Shown: one piece after another, positions 45,442-54,800 of the stretch
Layout: each line of letters starts with the position of its first letter
How positions within the stretch are numbered: position 1 is the first letter of the stretch
Assembly (NCBI RefSeq): GCF_021117365.1
Contig: NZ_CP088262.1
Location: 558,001 to 622,000 of the forward strand
Direction: 5' to 3'
Source: Nocardioides sp. cx-173
Lineage (GTDB): Bacteria; Actinomycetota; Actinomycetes; Propionibacteriales; Nocardioidaceae
Length of the DNA: 64,000 bases
The notes under the pieces: model-generated
What the model saw: only the letters and a program-made list of their open reading frames with translations
The model's database searches: none
Told to the model about the DNA's origin: nothing
Translations under genes and position numbers: made by a program

Positions 45442-45951
45442 ATGGAGGTCCTTCCCGACATCGTCGGCCCCGACCCGGTGGTCGTCTTCTGCGGCCTGGC
45501 CGGCGCCGCCAGCACCAAGACCCGCGACCACTACTACGCCTCGCCCGGCAACAGCTTCTGGGAGTCGCTGCACCTCAGCGGCATGGCCCCGCGCCGGCTG
45601 CGCCCCGAGGAGGACCACACGGTCGTCGAGCTGGGCTTGGGCCTCACCGACCTGGTCGGCCACTGGGACCCGCGCTGGGTGGAGATCGAGGAGCTCGTGG
45701 ACAAGGTCGAGCGCTGGGCGCCGGAGTGGCTGGCCTTCACCTCCAAGGGGGTCGCGCACGAGGCCGCCCGGGCGCTCGGCCGCGCCAGGCCAGGGCTCGG
45801 CGTGGCCGACTGGTACGTCGGGGAGGCCCAGGTCTTCGTGCTGCCGGGCACCAGTGGCGCCAACCAGCGAAGGGACTACGACGGACGGCCCACCCGGATC
45901 GCCTGGTGGCGAGACCTCGCGGCCCTCGCGGAGCTGCCGACACGCGCGTGA
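45442..45951 (+). CDS. Mug/TDG-like DNA glycosylase family protein
   Basis: 169 residues of the uracil-DNA glycosylase superfamily: VVFCGLAGAASTKTRDHYYA, SPGNSFWESLHLSGM, LGLGLTDLVG, LAFTSKGVAHEAARALG and FVLPGTSGANQRRDY. The PGNSFW and PGTSGA motifs fit Mug/TDG enzymes. Motif A, normally GINPG with a catalytic Asn, reads CGLAGAAS, so activity or specificity may differ. An in-frame GTG at 45388 is an alternative start. It stands between two SOS/replication gene sets. Confidence 0.72.
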   Translation: MEVLPDIVGPDPVVVFCGLAGAASTKTRDHYYASPGNSFWESLHLSGMAPRRLRPEEDHTVVELGLGLTDLVGHWDPRWVEIEELVDKVERWAPEWLAFTSKGVAHEAARALGRARPGLGVADWYVGEAQVFVLPGTSGANQRRDYDGRPTRIAWWRDLAALAELPTRA

Positions 45952-46080
45952 GCCCACCATGCTCGGGACTTTTCGGGGCGGGGCACCGCTCTGACCTGCA
46001 GGAACATCCCCGGGGCGAGTTGGCTCCCCCCAATTGCGCGGACCCACTTGCGTGCCCCGGCGCCCGGGGCGTACGCTTCC

Positions 46081-46128
46081 ACAACATCTAGTAGTTACAA
46101 CGATGTAGTTATCCACATCTAGTGCACA
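46081..46128 (+). promoter_or_regulatory. NrdR-box-like repeats upstream of nrdR
   Basis: Two ATCTAGT-centred boxes (46081-46096 and 46113-46128) have centres 32 bases apart, three helical turns, the spacing usual for paired NrdR boxes. A third related 16-mer fills the gap. They would let NrdR-dATP repress nrdR and nrdJ. Confidence 0.6.
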
Positions 46129-46213
46129 GGCCGAGGGGTCTCCGCACACAGCCAGACCGGGATGACTCACAGGCCGGCGCTTGTTATCCACAAGGAGCCA
46201 CCTGTTTTCCACA
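46109..46213 (+). promoter_or_regulatory. DnaA boxes in nrdR promoter region
   Basis: TTATCCACA occurs at 46109-46117 and 46184-46192, both perfect matches to the classical DnaA box. TTTTCCACA (46205-46213) is one base off. The first overlaps an NrdR-like box. They suggest that DnaA couples dNTP synthesis to replication initiation, as shown for nrdAB of E. coli. Confidence 0.6.
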
Positions 46214-46239
46214 GACCACAGCCGCGAGAGGAGGGCCCG

Positions 46240-46746
46240 ATGCACTGCCCGTACTGCCGCAACACCGACACCCGGGTCCTGGACTCGCGGGTCTCCGACG
46301 ACGGCTCCTCGATCCGCCGTCGGCGCACCTGCTCCGCCGAGGGCGGGGGCTGTGGCAAGCGCTTCACGACGGTGGAGCAGATGCAGCTCACCGTGCTCAA
46401 GCGCTCCGGCGCCACCGAGCCGTTCACCCGCGACAAGGCGATCTCCGGCGTCCGCAAGGCGTGCAAGGGTCGTCCCGTCACCGAGGACGCGCTGGCTCGC
46501 CTGGGTCAGGCCGTCGAGGACGCCCTGCGTCTGTCCGGTGCCGCCGAGATCCCGGCCCACGAGGTCGGGCTCGCCATCCTGCAGCCCCTGCGCGAGCTCG
46601 ACGAGGTGGCCTACCTCCGCTTTGCGAGCGTCTACCGCGCCTTCGAGTCGGCCGACGACTTCGAGGACGAGATCGCGAGCCTGCGGGCCGAGCGAGCCGT
46701 CCCGGACTCCCCGGCCGAGCTCGCCCACTCAGCCCCCAGCGGCTGA
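46240..46746 (+). CDS. nrdR: Transcriptional repressor NrdR
   Basis: 168 residues. N-terminal zinc ribbon ([19 protein letters not shown]), then the ATP-cone from about 50 ([20 protein letters not shown]). NrdR oligomerises with ATP/dATP and represses ribonucleotide reductase genes. GAGAGGAGG precedes the ATG by 5 bases. Oddity: the second Cys pair is C31-x6-C38 ([19 protein letters not shown]) where most NrdR proteins have C-x2-C. The C-terminal helix is longer than usual. It forms an operon with nrdJ. Confidence 0.96.
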   Translation: MHCPYCRNTDTRVLDSRVSDDGSSIRRRRTCSAEGGGCGKRFTTVEQMQLTVLKRSGATEPFTRDKAISGVRKACKGRPVTEDALARLGQAVEDALRLSGAAEIPAHEVGLAILQPLRELDEVAYLRFASVYRAFESADDFEDEIASLRAERAVPDSPAELAHSAPSG

Positions 46747-46755
46747 CCTAGATCC

Positions 46756-46789
46756 GCCCGGCAGGTCGTGGGGAAGCGGCCTGCCGGGC
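46756..46789 (+). promoter_or_regulatory. 10-bp stem-loop between nrdR and nrdJ
   Basis: gcccggcagg (46756-46765) pairs perfectly with 46780-46789 around a 14-base loop, directly after the nrdR stop. It may end part of the transcripts or protect the nrdJ message. No cobalamin riboswitch core is visible in this 156-base gap. Confidence 0.5.
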
Positions 46790-46902
46790 GCACCAATTCG
46801 AGCGCCCCAACTCGAGGAGTCGAGCCCGTCGAGGCTGTCGGCGCTCCCCGCAACAATCGAAGCAGCCCTCCACTCAGCAGCCCAGGAAGCACGAGGAGAA
46901 CC

Positions 46903-49815
46903 ATGACCGAGACCGTCAGCGGCACGAGCAGGGGTGCGGGCGACGCCGTCACCGGCAAGCGCCTCACCCTGGAGCGTGTCTTCAGCACCGAGGGCGTCCA
47001 CCCCTACGACGAGCTCACCTGGGAGCGCCGCGACGTCGTCCAGACCAACTGGAAGACCGGCGCCACGGTCTTCGAGCAGCGCGGGGTGGAGTACCCCGAC
47101 TTCTGGTCGGTCAACGCCAGCACCATCGTCACCACCAAGTACTTCCGCGGCGCGGTGGGCTCCGAGGCGCGTGAGTGGAGTCTCAAGCAGCTCGTCGACC
47201 GGATCGTGAAGACCTACACCAAGGCCGGCCTCGAGCACGGCTACTTCGCCACCGACGCCGACGCGGAGATCTTCGAGCACGAGCTGACCTGGCTGCTCGT
47301 GCACCAGTACTTCTCCTTCAACTCCCCGGTCTGGTTCAACGTCGGCACGGCGTCCCCGCAGCAGGTCTCGGCCTGCTTCATCCTCTCGGTCGACGACTCG
47401 ATGGACTCGATCCTCAACTGGTACAAGGAGGAGGGCTTCATCTTCAAGGGCGGCTCCGGTGCCGGCCTGAACCTCTCGCGCATCCGCTCCTCCAAGGAGC
47501 TGCTCTCCTCCGGCGGCACGGCCTCCGGCCCGGTCTCCTTCATGCGCGGTGCCGACGCCTCCGCGGGGACCATCAAGTCCGGTGGCGCCACGCGCCGCGC
47601 GGCCAAGATGGTCGTCCTCGACGTCGACCACCCCGACATCGTGGAGTTCGTCGAGACCAAGGCGCGCGAGGAGGACAAGATCCGCGCCCTGCGCGACGCC
47701 GGGTTCGACATGGACCTGGGCGGCGCCGACATCACCTCCGTCCAGTACCAGAACGCCAACAACTCGGTGCGCGTCAGCGACGAGTTCATGCGCGCCGTCG
47801 AGGACGGCACCGACTTCGCGCTGCGCGGCCGCAAGAACGGCGAGGTCATCGAGATGATCGACGCCCGCGAGCTGTTCACCAAGATCTCCAAGGCCGCGTG
47901 GGAGTGCGCCGACCCCGGCCTTCAGTACGACGACACGATCAACGACTGGCACACCAACCCCGAGACCGGGCGCATCACCGCGTCCAACCCGTGCTCGGAG
48001 TACATGTCGCTCGACAACTCCTCGTGCAACCTGGCCTCGCTGAACCTGCTGAAGTTCCTCAAGGACGACGACACCTTCGACGCGCCGCTGTTCGCGAAGG
48101 CCGTCGAGTTCATCATCACCGCGATGGACATCTCGATCTGCTTCGCCGACTTCCCGACCGAGGCGATCGGCGACACCACCCGCGACTACCGCCAGCTCGG
48201 CATCGGCTACGCCAACCTCGGCGCGCTGCTCATGGCCATGGGCCTGGGCTACGACTCCGATGGTGGCCGCGCCATGGCCGCGACCATCACCTCGCTGATG
48301 ACCGGCACCTCCTACAAGCGCTCCGCCGAGCTGGCCGCAATCGTCGGTCCCTACGCCGGCTACGCCCGCAACGCCGAGGCCCACAAGCGGGTCATGCGCA
48401 AGCACCAGGCCGCCAACGACACGATCCGCACCCTCGGCATCGCCGACAGCCAGGTCCACAAGGCGGCCACGCAGGCCTGGGCCCAGGTCCAGGAGCTGGG
48501 CGCGGTCAACGGCTTCCGCAACGCGCAGGCCTCCGTGCTCGCGCCCACCGGCACCATCGGCTTCATGATGGACTGCGACACCACCGGCATCGAGCCGGAC
48601 TTCTCGCTGGTCAAGTTCAAGAAGCTGGTCGGCGGCGGCTCCATGCAGATCGTCAACCAGACGATCCCGCGGGCCCTGCGCAAGATGGGCTACGTCGGCG
48701 AGCAGGTCGAGGCGATCGTCGCCTACATCGCCGAGCACGGCCACGTCATCGACGCCCCCGGCCTCAAGCAGGAGCACTACGAGGTCTTCGACACCGCCAT
48801 GGGCGCCCGCGCGCTCAAGCCGATGGGCCACGTGCGGATGATGGCGGCCTGCCAGCCGTTCCTCTCCGGTGCCATCTCCAAGACCGTCAACCTCCCCGAG
48901 ACCGCCACGGTCGAGGAGATCGAGGACATCTACCTGCAGTCGTGGAAGCTCGGCCTCAAGGCCACGGCCGTCTACCGCGACAACTGCAAGGTGGGCCAGC
49001 CGCTCTCCGGCGGCAAGGGCGACAACAAGGGCCAGTCCGCCAACGCGAAGGCCGACCAGCCGGTCGCCGAGGCGGAGACCAAGGTCGTCGAGAAGATCGT
49101 CTACGCCCCAGTCCGCAAGCGCCTGCCCAAGTCGCGCCTGTCGCGCACCACGTCGTTCACCGTGGGCGGCGCCGAGGGCTACCTCACCTCCGGCGCCCAC
49201 GACGACGGGCAACTGGGCGAGGTCTTCCTCAAGCTCGGCAAGCAGGGCTCCACGCTCGCCGGCGTCATGGACGCCTTCTCGATCGCGGTGTCCATCGGCC
49301 TCCAGTACGGCGTGCCGCTGGAGACCTACGTCGCGAAGTTCACCAACCTGCGCTTCGAGCCGGCCGGCCTCACCGACGACCCGGACATCCGCATGGCCCA
49401 GTCCCTCATGGACTACGTCTGGCGCCGCCTCGCCCTGGACTACCTGTCGTTCGAGGAGCGCTCGGCGATGGGCATCTACTCCGCCGAGGAGCGCCAGCGC
49501 CACCTCGAGACCGGCTCCTACGAGCCCGTCGAGGAGACCGGCTCCGCCTCGGAGCTGATCGAGGAGGGCGCCTCCGCGATCGAGACCATCGAGGCCGAGG
49601 TCGTCGAGACCAAGAACTCCATGGGCGCCGAGCAGCGCGAGGTCCCCGCGACCATCCACACCGGCCAGGAGGCCCACACCTCCGCCGAGCTGCTCGAGAA
49701 GCTCACCGGCACCGCGATCGACTCCCCGCTGTGCATGACCTGCGGCACCAAGATGCGTCCCGCCGGCTCCTGCTACGTCTGCGAGGGCTGCGGCTCCACC
49801 AGCGGCTGCAGCTGA
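46903..49815 (+). CDS. nrdJ: Vitamin B12-dependent ribonucleoside-diphosphate reductase (class II)
   Basis: 970 residues from ATG 46903 (GAGGAGAACC just upstream). Motifs: SFNSPVWFNVGTASPQQVSA with the Cys-containing ACFILSVDDSMDS, NPCSEYMSLDNSSCNLASLN with the radical-site NPCSE Cys, and the C-terminal redox/zinc part PLCMTCGTKMRPAGSCYVCE plus GCGSTSGCS. It makes deoxyribonucleotides with adenosylcobalamin and needs no oxygen. The nrdR-nrdJ order is as in Streptomyces. The C-terminal linker (about 850-935) is acidic and variable. Confidence 0.97.
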   Translation: MTETVSGTSRGAGDAVTGKRLTLERVFSTEGVHPYDELTWERRDVVQTNWKTGATVFEQRGVEYPDFWSVNASTIVTTKYFRGAVGSEAREWSLKQLVDRIVKTYTKAGLEHGYFATDADAEIFEHELTWLLVHQYFSFNSPVWFNVGTASPQQVSACFILSVDDSMDSILNWYKEEGFIFKGGSGAGLNLSRIRSSKELLSSGGTASGPVSFMRGADASAGTIKSGGATRRAAKMVVLDVDHPDIVEFVETKAREEDKIRALRDAGFDMDLGGADITSVQYQNANNSVRVSDEFMRAVEDGTDFALRGRKNGEVIEMIDARELFTKISKAAWECADPGLQYDDTINDWHTNPETGRITASNPCSEYMSLDNSSCNLASLNLLKFLKDDDTFDAPLFAKAVEFIITAMDISICFADFPTEAIGDTTRDYRQLGIGYANLGALLMAMGLGYDSDGGRAMAATITSLMTGTSYKRSAELAAIVGPYAGYARNAEAHKRVMRKHQAANDTIRTLGIADSQVHKAATQAWAQVQELGAVNGFRNAQASVLAPTGTIGFMMDCDTTGIEPDFSLVKFKKLVGGGSMQIVNQTIPRALRKMGYVGEQVEAIVAYIAEHGHVIDAPGLKQEHYEVFDTAMGARALKPMGHVRMMAACQPFLSGAISKTVNLPETATVEEIEDIYLQSWKLGLKATAVYRDNCKVGQPLSGGKGDNKGQSANAKADQPVAEAETKVVEKIVYAPVRKRLPKSRLSRTTSFTVGGAEGYLTSGAHDDGQLGEVFLKLGKQGSTLAGVMDAFSIAVSIGLQYGVPLETYVAKFTNLRFEPAGLTDDPDIRMAQSLMDYVWRRLALDYLSFEERSAMGIYSAEERQRHLETGSYEPVEETGSASELIEEGASAIETIEAEVVETKNSMGAEQREVPATIHTGQEAHTSAELLEKLTGTAIDSPLCMTCGTKMRPAGSCYVCEGCGSTSGCS

Positions 49816-49855
49816 TTGTCATGTTGTGTCGGACGACAGTGAAATGTCCCGGCAT

Positions 49856-49908
49856 ATGACAGATGTTCGGACAGCGGTTCGGACGGACGTTCGGACATGA
49901 CGTGTTCG
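49856..49908. promoter_or_regulatory. Second LexA-like box array, 12-base step, downstream of nrdJ
   Basis: CGGACAGCGGTTCG (49868-49881) and CGGACGGACGTTCG (49880-49893) share their end CG and step by 12 bases, the same geometry as at lexA. A weaker copy precedes (49856-49869). A CGGAC...GTTCG pair with a longer spacer follows (49892-49908). No plus-strand gene starts here; only a terminator hairpin follows. Confidence 0.5.
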
Positions 49909-49935
49909 GGTTGAGTGGCCAGCAACGGCTAGTCC

Positions 49936-49980
49936 AATGAGGAAGGCCCCGCAAGAACTCCTTGCGGGGCCTTCCTCATT
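49936..49980 (+). terminator. 20-bp perfect terminator hairpin
   Basis: Arms 49936-49955 and 49961-49980 pair perfectly around the loop aactc, in the form gcaag-aactc-cttgc seen in strong actinobacterial terminators. It ends nrdJ read-through or a short transcript from the LexA-like array. Confidence 0.85.
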
Positions 49981-50066
49981 GACGTTGAACTTGTCAGCAG
50001 GAGCCTGACCCGGTAGCCCGGACACCTGATCTGTAGCGATGATCGCTGCAGGAAGGAGTCTGAGAG

Positions 50067-50354
50067 ATGCCTGGACCGCACCCGCCCGAGTTCCGTCGCA
50101 GGGCGATCGATCTGGCTCGTCAGCCAGGAGTGTCGGTCGCTCAGGTCGCGAAGGACCTGGGGATCAGCGAGTTCGGTCTACGCCGTTGGATGAGCCAGGA
50201 CGACGTCGACACCGGCCGCAAGGAAGGTCTGTCGACCAGCGAGCGCGAAGAGCTGGTCCGGCTGCGCCGGGAGAACCGTCGTCAGCAGATGGAGATCGAG
50301 ATTCTTAAACGCGCTTCGGCCTACTTCGCACAGGAGAACGTGCTCCCAAAATAG
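50067..50354 (+). CDS. IS3-family transposase OrfA
   Basis: 95 residues: a helix-turn-helix (RRRAIDLARQPGVSVAQVAK, then DLGISEFGLRRWM) and a leucine-zipper-like helix (EELVRLRRENRRQQMEIEIL). OrfA binds the element ends and the zipper mediates dimerisation. The frame ends in CCA AAA TAG, the slip site that lets some ribosomes continue into orfB. Confidence 0.93.
   Translation: MPGPHPPEFRRRAIDLARQPGVSVAQVAKDLGISEFGLRRWMSQDDVDTGRKEGLSTSEREELVRLRRENRRQQMEIEILKRASAYFAQENVLPK
50345..50351 (+). other. Programmed -1 frameshift heptamer CCCAAAA
   Basis: C CCA AAA fits the X XXY YYZ rule. The zero-frame stop TAG follows at once, and the -1 frame continues as CCC AAA ATA GGG into orfB without a stop. 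Ribosomes that slip here make the OrfAB transposase. Confidence 0.8.
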
Positions 50355-51253
50355 GGTTCCGGCTGGTCCAGGAGCTCGCCGCGGACGGCTTCGACGTCGC
50401 GGTGGCCTGCCGGGTCTTGAAGGTCTCACCCTCTGGCTATTACGAGTGGCGCGACCGGCCACCCTCAGCCCGTGACCTCGAGGATGCCTATCTAGCGAAC
50501 ACGATCATCGACATCCACGCCATGTCACGGCGCTCCTACGGTGCCCCACGGGTGCACGCCGAGCTGCGTCTGGGGATGGGGGTCCGGGTTGGGCGGAAAC
50601 GTGTCGCGCGGCTGCTGCGGATGACCGGGCGGCGTGGGATCAGCCATCGTCACAAGCGGCGGAACCGGCCGGCTGAGGCGGTCCATCAGGACCTCGTGCA
50701 ACGCAAGTTCGTTGCCGCTGGTCCGGACCTGTTGTGGTGCACCGACATCACCGAGCACCCCACCCGGGGCGGGAAGGTCTACTGCGCCGCGGTCCTCGAC
50801 GTGGTCACCCGACAGGTCGTGGGCTGGTCGATCGCGGACCACATGCGCTCCGAACTGGTCGTCGACGCCCTGCAGATGGCGACTTGGCGCCGCCGCCCGC
50901 AGGCCGGCACGGTCGTCCATTCCGACCGTGGCAGCCAGGACACGTCCTGGGTCTTCGGACACCGGCTCCGCGACGCCGGCCTGCTCGGATCCATGGGCCG
51001 AGTCGCCTCGTCGGTGGACAACTCGATGATCGAGTCGTTCTGGTCGACCATGCAACGCGAGCTCCCCGACACCCGGACCTGGGACACCCCAGAGCAACTC
51101 GGCTCGGCGATCTTCGAGTGGATCGAAGCTTGGTACAACCCCCGCCGCCGGCACACCGCGATCGGAATGCTCAGCCCTATCGACTACGAGCACCACTGGC
51201 AGCACCACCAAGCCCCTGCCGCTCTTCACACCGCCGCCAACGGCGCGGCATGA
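50345..51253 (+). CDS. IS3-family transposase OrfB (DDE integrase domain, made by frameshift)
   Basis: The catalytic half, in the -1 frame to orfA. After an HTH_21 stretch (RRSYGAPRVHAELRLGMGVR) comes the rve core with the DDE residues: LLWCTDITEHPTRGGK, TVVHSDRGSQDTSWVFG and DNSMIESFWSTMQREL, then WYNPRRRHTAIGMLSPIDYE. A GTG at 50402 could start a separate OrfB of 283 residues; the fused OrfAB is the active enzyme in the family. Confidence 0.92.
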   Translation, partial: PKIGFRLVQELAADGFDVAVACRVLKVSPSGYYEWRDRPPSARDLEDAYLANTIIDIHAMSRRSYGAPRVHAELRLGMGVRVGRKRVARLLRMTGRRGISHRHKRRNRPAEAVHQDLVQRKFVAAGPDLLWCTDITEHPTRGGKVYCAAVLDVVTRQVVGWSIADHMRSELVVDALQMATWRRRPQAGTVVHSDRGSQDTSWVFGHRLRDAGLLGSMGRVASSVDNSMIESFWSTMQRELPDTRTWDTPEQLGSAIFEWIEAWYNPRRRHTAIGMLSPIDYEHHWQHHQAPAALHTAANGAA

Positions 51254-51543
51254 TCACCACACCACCCGTGTCCGGATAACCGGGTCAGGCTCCCGCGCTG
51301 TTTACCGGGCACTCCTCTCACCGCCCACCCGTCACGCCGGGGAGGCGCGCGGTCTGGGTCGACGAGCATGCCGTCTGCGCGCGCTGCAGGCAAGGCGGTG
51401 CGCTGGGGGAGGGCACATCCTTGGGGTCCTGCAAGCGTTTCCTGACGAGTACGACAGCGCCTCCGGCCTGCCGATTACTCAAACGACTGTCGGTGCTCCC
51501 ACGTATCTTCACAACAACACAAACCCGCCACCAGGAGGCCACC

Positions 51544-51789
51544 ATGAGTAACGACAACCGACGCCACGTCGTCCCCGGCAAGGACGGAGGCTGGGACGTC
51601 AAGAGGCCAGGTGCCTCCCGTGCCAGCGCCCACGCCGACACGCAGAAGGAAGCAACCACCCGAGCGAAGGAAATCGTCCACAACGCCGGTGGCGGCGAAG
51701 TCCGCATCCACGGTCGCGACGGCAAGATCCGCGACTCCGACACGGTGAAGCCGGGCAACGACCCGAACCCGCCCCGCGACAAGAAGTAG
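51544..51789 (+). CDS. DUF2188 domain protein
   Basis: 81 residues: RRHVVPGKDGGWDVKRPGAS, RASAHADTQKEATTRAKEIV and EVRIHGRDGKIRDSDTVKPG. It fits DUF2188, a small alpha/beta fold of unknown function found in many bacteria. CAGGAGG stands 5 bases before the ATG. The stop is 12 bases before the KAP ATPase start on the same strand, so the two are probably one transcript, DUF2188 first. A role as partner or regulator of the ATPase is inference. Confidence 0.8.
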   Translation: MSNDNRRHVVPGKDGGWDVKRPGASRASAHADTQKEATTRAKEIVHNAGGGEVRIHGRDGKIRDSDTVKPGNDPNPPRDKK

Positions 51790-51801
51790 AACGACCAGCC
51801 C

Positions 51802-54800
51802 ATGACCACCACTGCGACCCAGCCTGCCGAGCAGGAACCTGAGACCCATCACGGTCAGCCCTATCGGCGGCTGATTGTCGCAGCAGACCTCGTTACCGAT
51901 CAGGCTGTCACAGACGCTGACAGCGACGAGTTTCACCACTCGGCCATAGCCAAGGCCGTCGGGGATCTAACCCTCAGCACCGCTGCCCCGGTCAACATCG
52001 CGCTGTTCGGTCCGTGGGGTTCCGGCAAGTCCACGTTCTACAACCTGATGGAACGTCGCGTCCATCAGCAAGACCAGCACGTGCAGGTTGTCCGCTACGA
52101 CGCATGGAAGTACGGCGGGCAAACACTCAAGCGGAACTTCCTTCAAGACATCGCTCGCCAACTGGACCTCAAACACGGCGACTTCGACCGAGACCTCACG
52201 CTCAACCAGGAACAAGCCCGCATCCGCCTCGGGCGCTGGGCCCGCTACAACTGGACCTCCATCGTCGGCGCAGGAACCGTTGGGCTGATCGCCGCCGCCG
52301 TCTGGACCGGGGTGCACTCCTTCGTCGACCAGAAATGGGTTCACCCCGAGCGGACCTTTTGGCATACCGTGCCGGACCACATCACCGAGTTCGGGCTCGT
52401 CCTGGCCGCAGTCCTGACCACCCTCCTGCTCGGCCCGAAAGCGCTTGAAAGCGCCGTCGTGAAGACCACGCGCCCGGCCATTGAGCGCGACGACCAGTTC
52501 GCACAAATGTTCCGCAAACTCATCGACCGGATCAAGAAACAGAAAGGTGCTCATCGTGTCGTCTTCTTCATCGACGAACTAGACCGATGCGAACCCGACG
52601 ACGTTGTGGCAACGCTCGTCGACCTCAAGACGTTCCTCGACGAGCCGGACTGTGTGTTCGTCGTAGCCGCTGATCGTGACGTTCTTGAACACGCGCTAGG
52701 CAAAGTCCCGCAAGCGAAACCCATCCGCGACGACGACCCCTACTACTCGACGCCCGGCGCGTTCATCGACAAAATCTTTCAGCACCAGATCGCGCTTCCT
52801 CCCCTACGCAGCCACGCGCTCTCATCGTTCGCACACCAACTCGTCAGCGACCGGCATCACGGTCTCTGGTACGACCTCCAAGATGCAGACCCGACCGGGC
52901 GGCTTTTCAACGACGTGGTCTACATCCTCGTCCCCGCCCACATCAGCAGCCCCCGGCGCGTCAAAGTCCTACTCAACAACTTCGCCACCAGCGCCCGTAT
53001 CGCGCAGTCACGGCACATCGACTGGATTAGCCGCGCGCGCGAACTCGCGTTCCTCACCGTCCTCGAAACCGAGTTCCCCACAGTCGCAGCGACCTTGATC
53101 CACTTCCCCGACCTGTTGTCTTACATCCGCAACGACAAGGACCCCGCCGACCCCACACTGCCGCCCGAACGTAAGGCCCAGATCGACCGGCTCAACCCCG
53201 CCACCGACACTGACTCCTCGGTCGCCGGGAAGATCGTCAGGGACGACAACGACCCCACCAACGACGTTCGCGAGAAACTCGCCCAACGTGAACTTGCCCG
53301 CCAACTGGACGACTACCTCGGCAAGTTGGCGGTAGTCGCCGACCTGCACGACCCTCGCCCGGACCTCTTCTACCTGCGCGTCATCGGCTACGACGAAGGG
53401 CTGACCGACCCTGCGCTCGGGGAGATGATCGACCTCGCAGCCGAACGCCAACCGGACGCCGTGCTTGCAGCGTTTAAGGATGAGTCTCCCGAGATCAAGG
53501 CACTCGCCGCACGGCTCCTCATCCAAGACGTCGCTCACCAACGCGGCATTGGTCAAGCCAACGTCCTAGAGTCCGCCTGCCGCCTAGTAGAGCAACTTCC
53601 ACACCCCCTCGTCGCCGACGCAGCGCACCTCGCCCCCGAAGTCCTCAGCCACGTCGGCAACTCCGCATGGCGACCCAACACGATTCCCGGAGCGCTCTTT
53701 CTCGCCGCCGCCCAGAATCATGCAGCCGACCAAGTCTCCGCTCTCGTGGCGCTGCTGGACCCCTCGCATTCAGGCGACGACAAATTGCTTCAAGCCTGCA
53801 TCCCTGCCCTCGCTTGGGCCGACGGCGACGTTGCCAAATCGCTCCACGCCAAGATCGCCGAGTTCCTCCCCGCCACCAGCGATCCTCTCGCCACTGCCCT
53901 TTCGAACCTTCCCGGAACGCAAGCCAACCGCGCCTACGGTGCCTTCGAGAGCGCCATCGAGCAGCAATACGACAACGCCCCACCCTCGACCGCCCTCGCA
54001 CTCTTCGACACGGTTACAGATGCGATCCTTCGCAACGACAAGCCAGGGGACATGCTGTGGTCATCGCTCTTCCTCGCACTCAACAGGTCCATCACAGTCA
54101 TCACAGCCCGAATCCACGAGCGCCGCGACGACCTTCTATCGGTGCTAGACGAGCAACACCGCGCATGTCTCGCGTTGTGGCAGATCGAACTAGGCGAGCG
54201 CGCCAACTGGGAAGACTGGATGCCATATCTGACAAGTGACCCCGCCCTAGAAGCAGACAAGTACATCTCCACGTTCGCCCGAGACGCGGCCAAAGTCATC
54301 GCCCAGCTGATTCCCACTTCTAATGACGACTTGACCGTCGTGAGCGGTCCCGTCATGAATCTCCTCCACGCCGACCACAAACCCACCGTCTTCACCGTCA
54401 TAGCCGAGCAGATCCCGGCCATCACATGGGGCGACCCCACTGACCTAGACGGACAGCGCTGGAGCAACCTCCACGACATGGTTCAGCGAACTGCAGGCAG
54501 CCCCGAGGACGACGAAAAGATCGTCAACTCAATTTCTGCCTCGCTGCTCGCATCAGTCACCACAACAGTGCCCGCCATGATCGGAGCGCCAGGCGATTCG
54601 CTCGTCAACGACTGGCATGCCCGGATCGGCGAATTGCCAGCGTCGCAGTGCAAGAGTCTCGACGCCGAACTCGCCAAACTCACCTCGACCGCCCTCGGCC
54701 CCGCCGTGGTCCTGCTCCGCCTCCGCATCGCGGCTCGAAACCGCTGCGACGCAGGTCCACTTCCCGTGAAGGCCATCCTTGCGGTCGCGGGCGAACCCAT

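Larger units (their letters stand above)
50002..51291 (+). mobile_element. IS3-family insertion sequence
   Basis: About 1.29 kb with imperfect terminal inverted repeats of about 24 bases: AGCCTGACCCGGT at the left (50002 on) and its complement ending at 51291, each followed inward by a matching CCGGACAC block. It carries orfA and orfB in overlapping frames with a -1 slip site. No flanking target duplication is obvious. Both frames are intact, so the element may be mobile. Confidence 0.88.

Noticed and set aside
46747..46902. Cobalamin riboswitch in front of nrdJ
   Set aside because: No B12-box sequence is visible in the 156-base gap; class II reductase genes often lack it. Control by NrdR/DnaA sites is better supported.
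46729..49677. A 982-codon open frame antisense to nrdJ
   Set aside because: GC-rich third positions remove stops on the opposite strand. The translation has no recognisable motifs, while the nrdJ frame has all class II reductase motifs.
49819..50025. A 68-codon minus-strand frame across the second LexA-like array and terminator
   Set aside because: The sequence is explained by the repeats and a hairpin (repeated VRTSVRT); there is no ribosome site or family.
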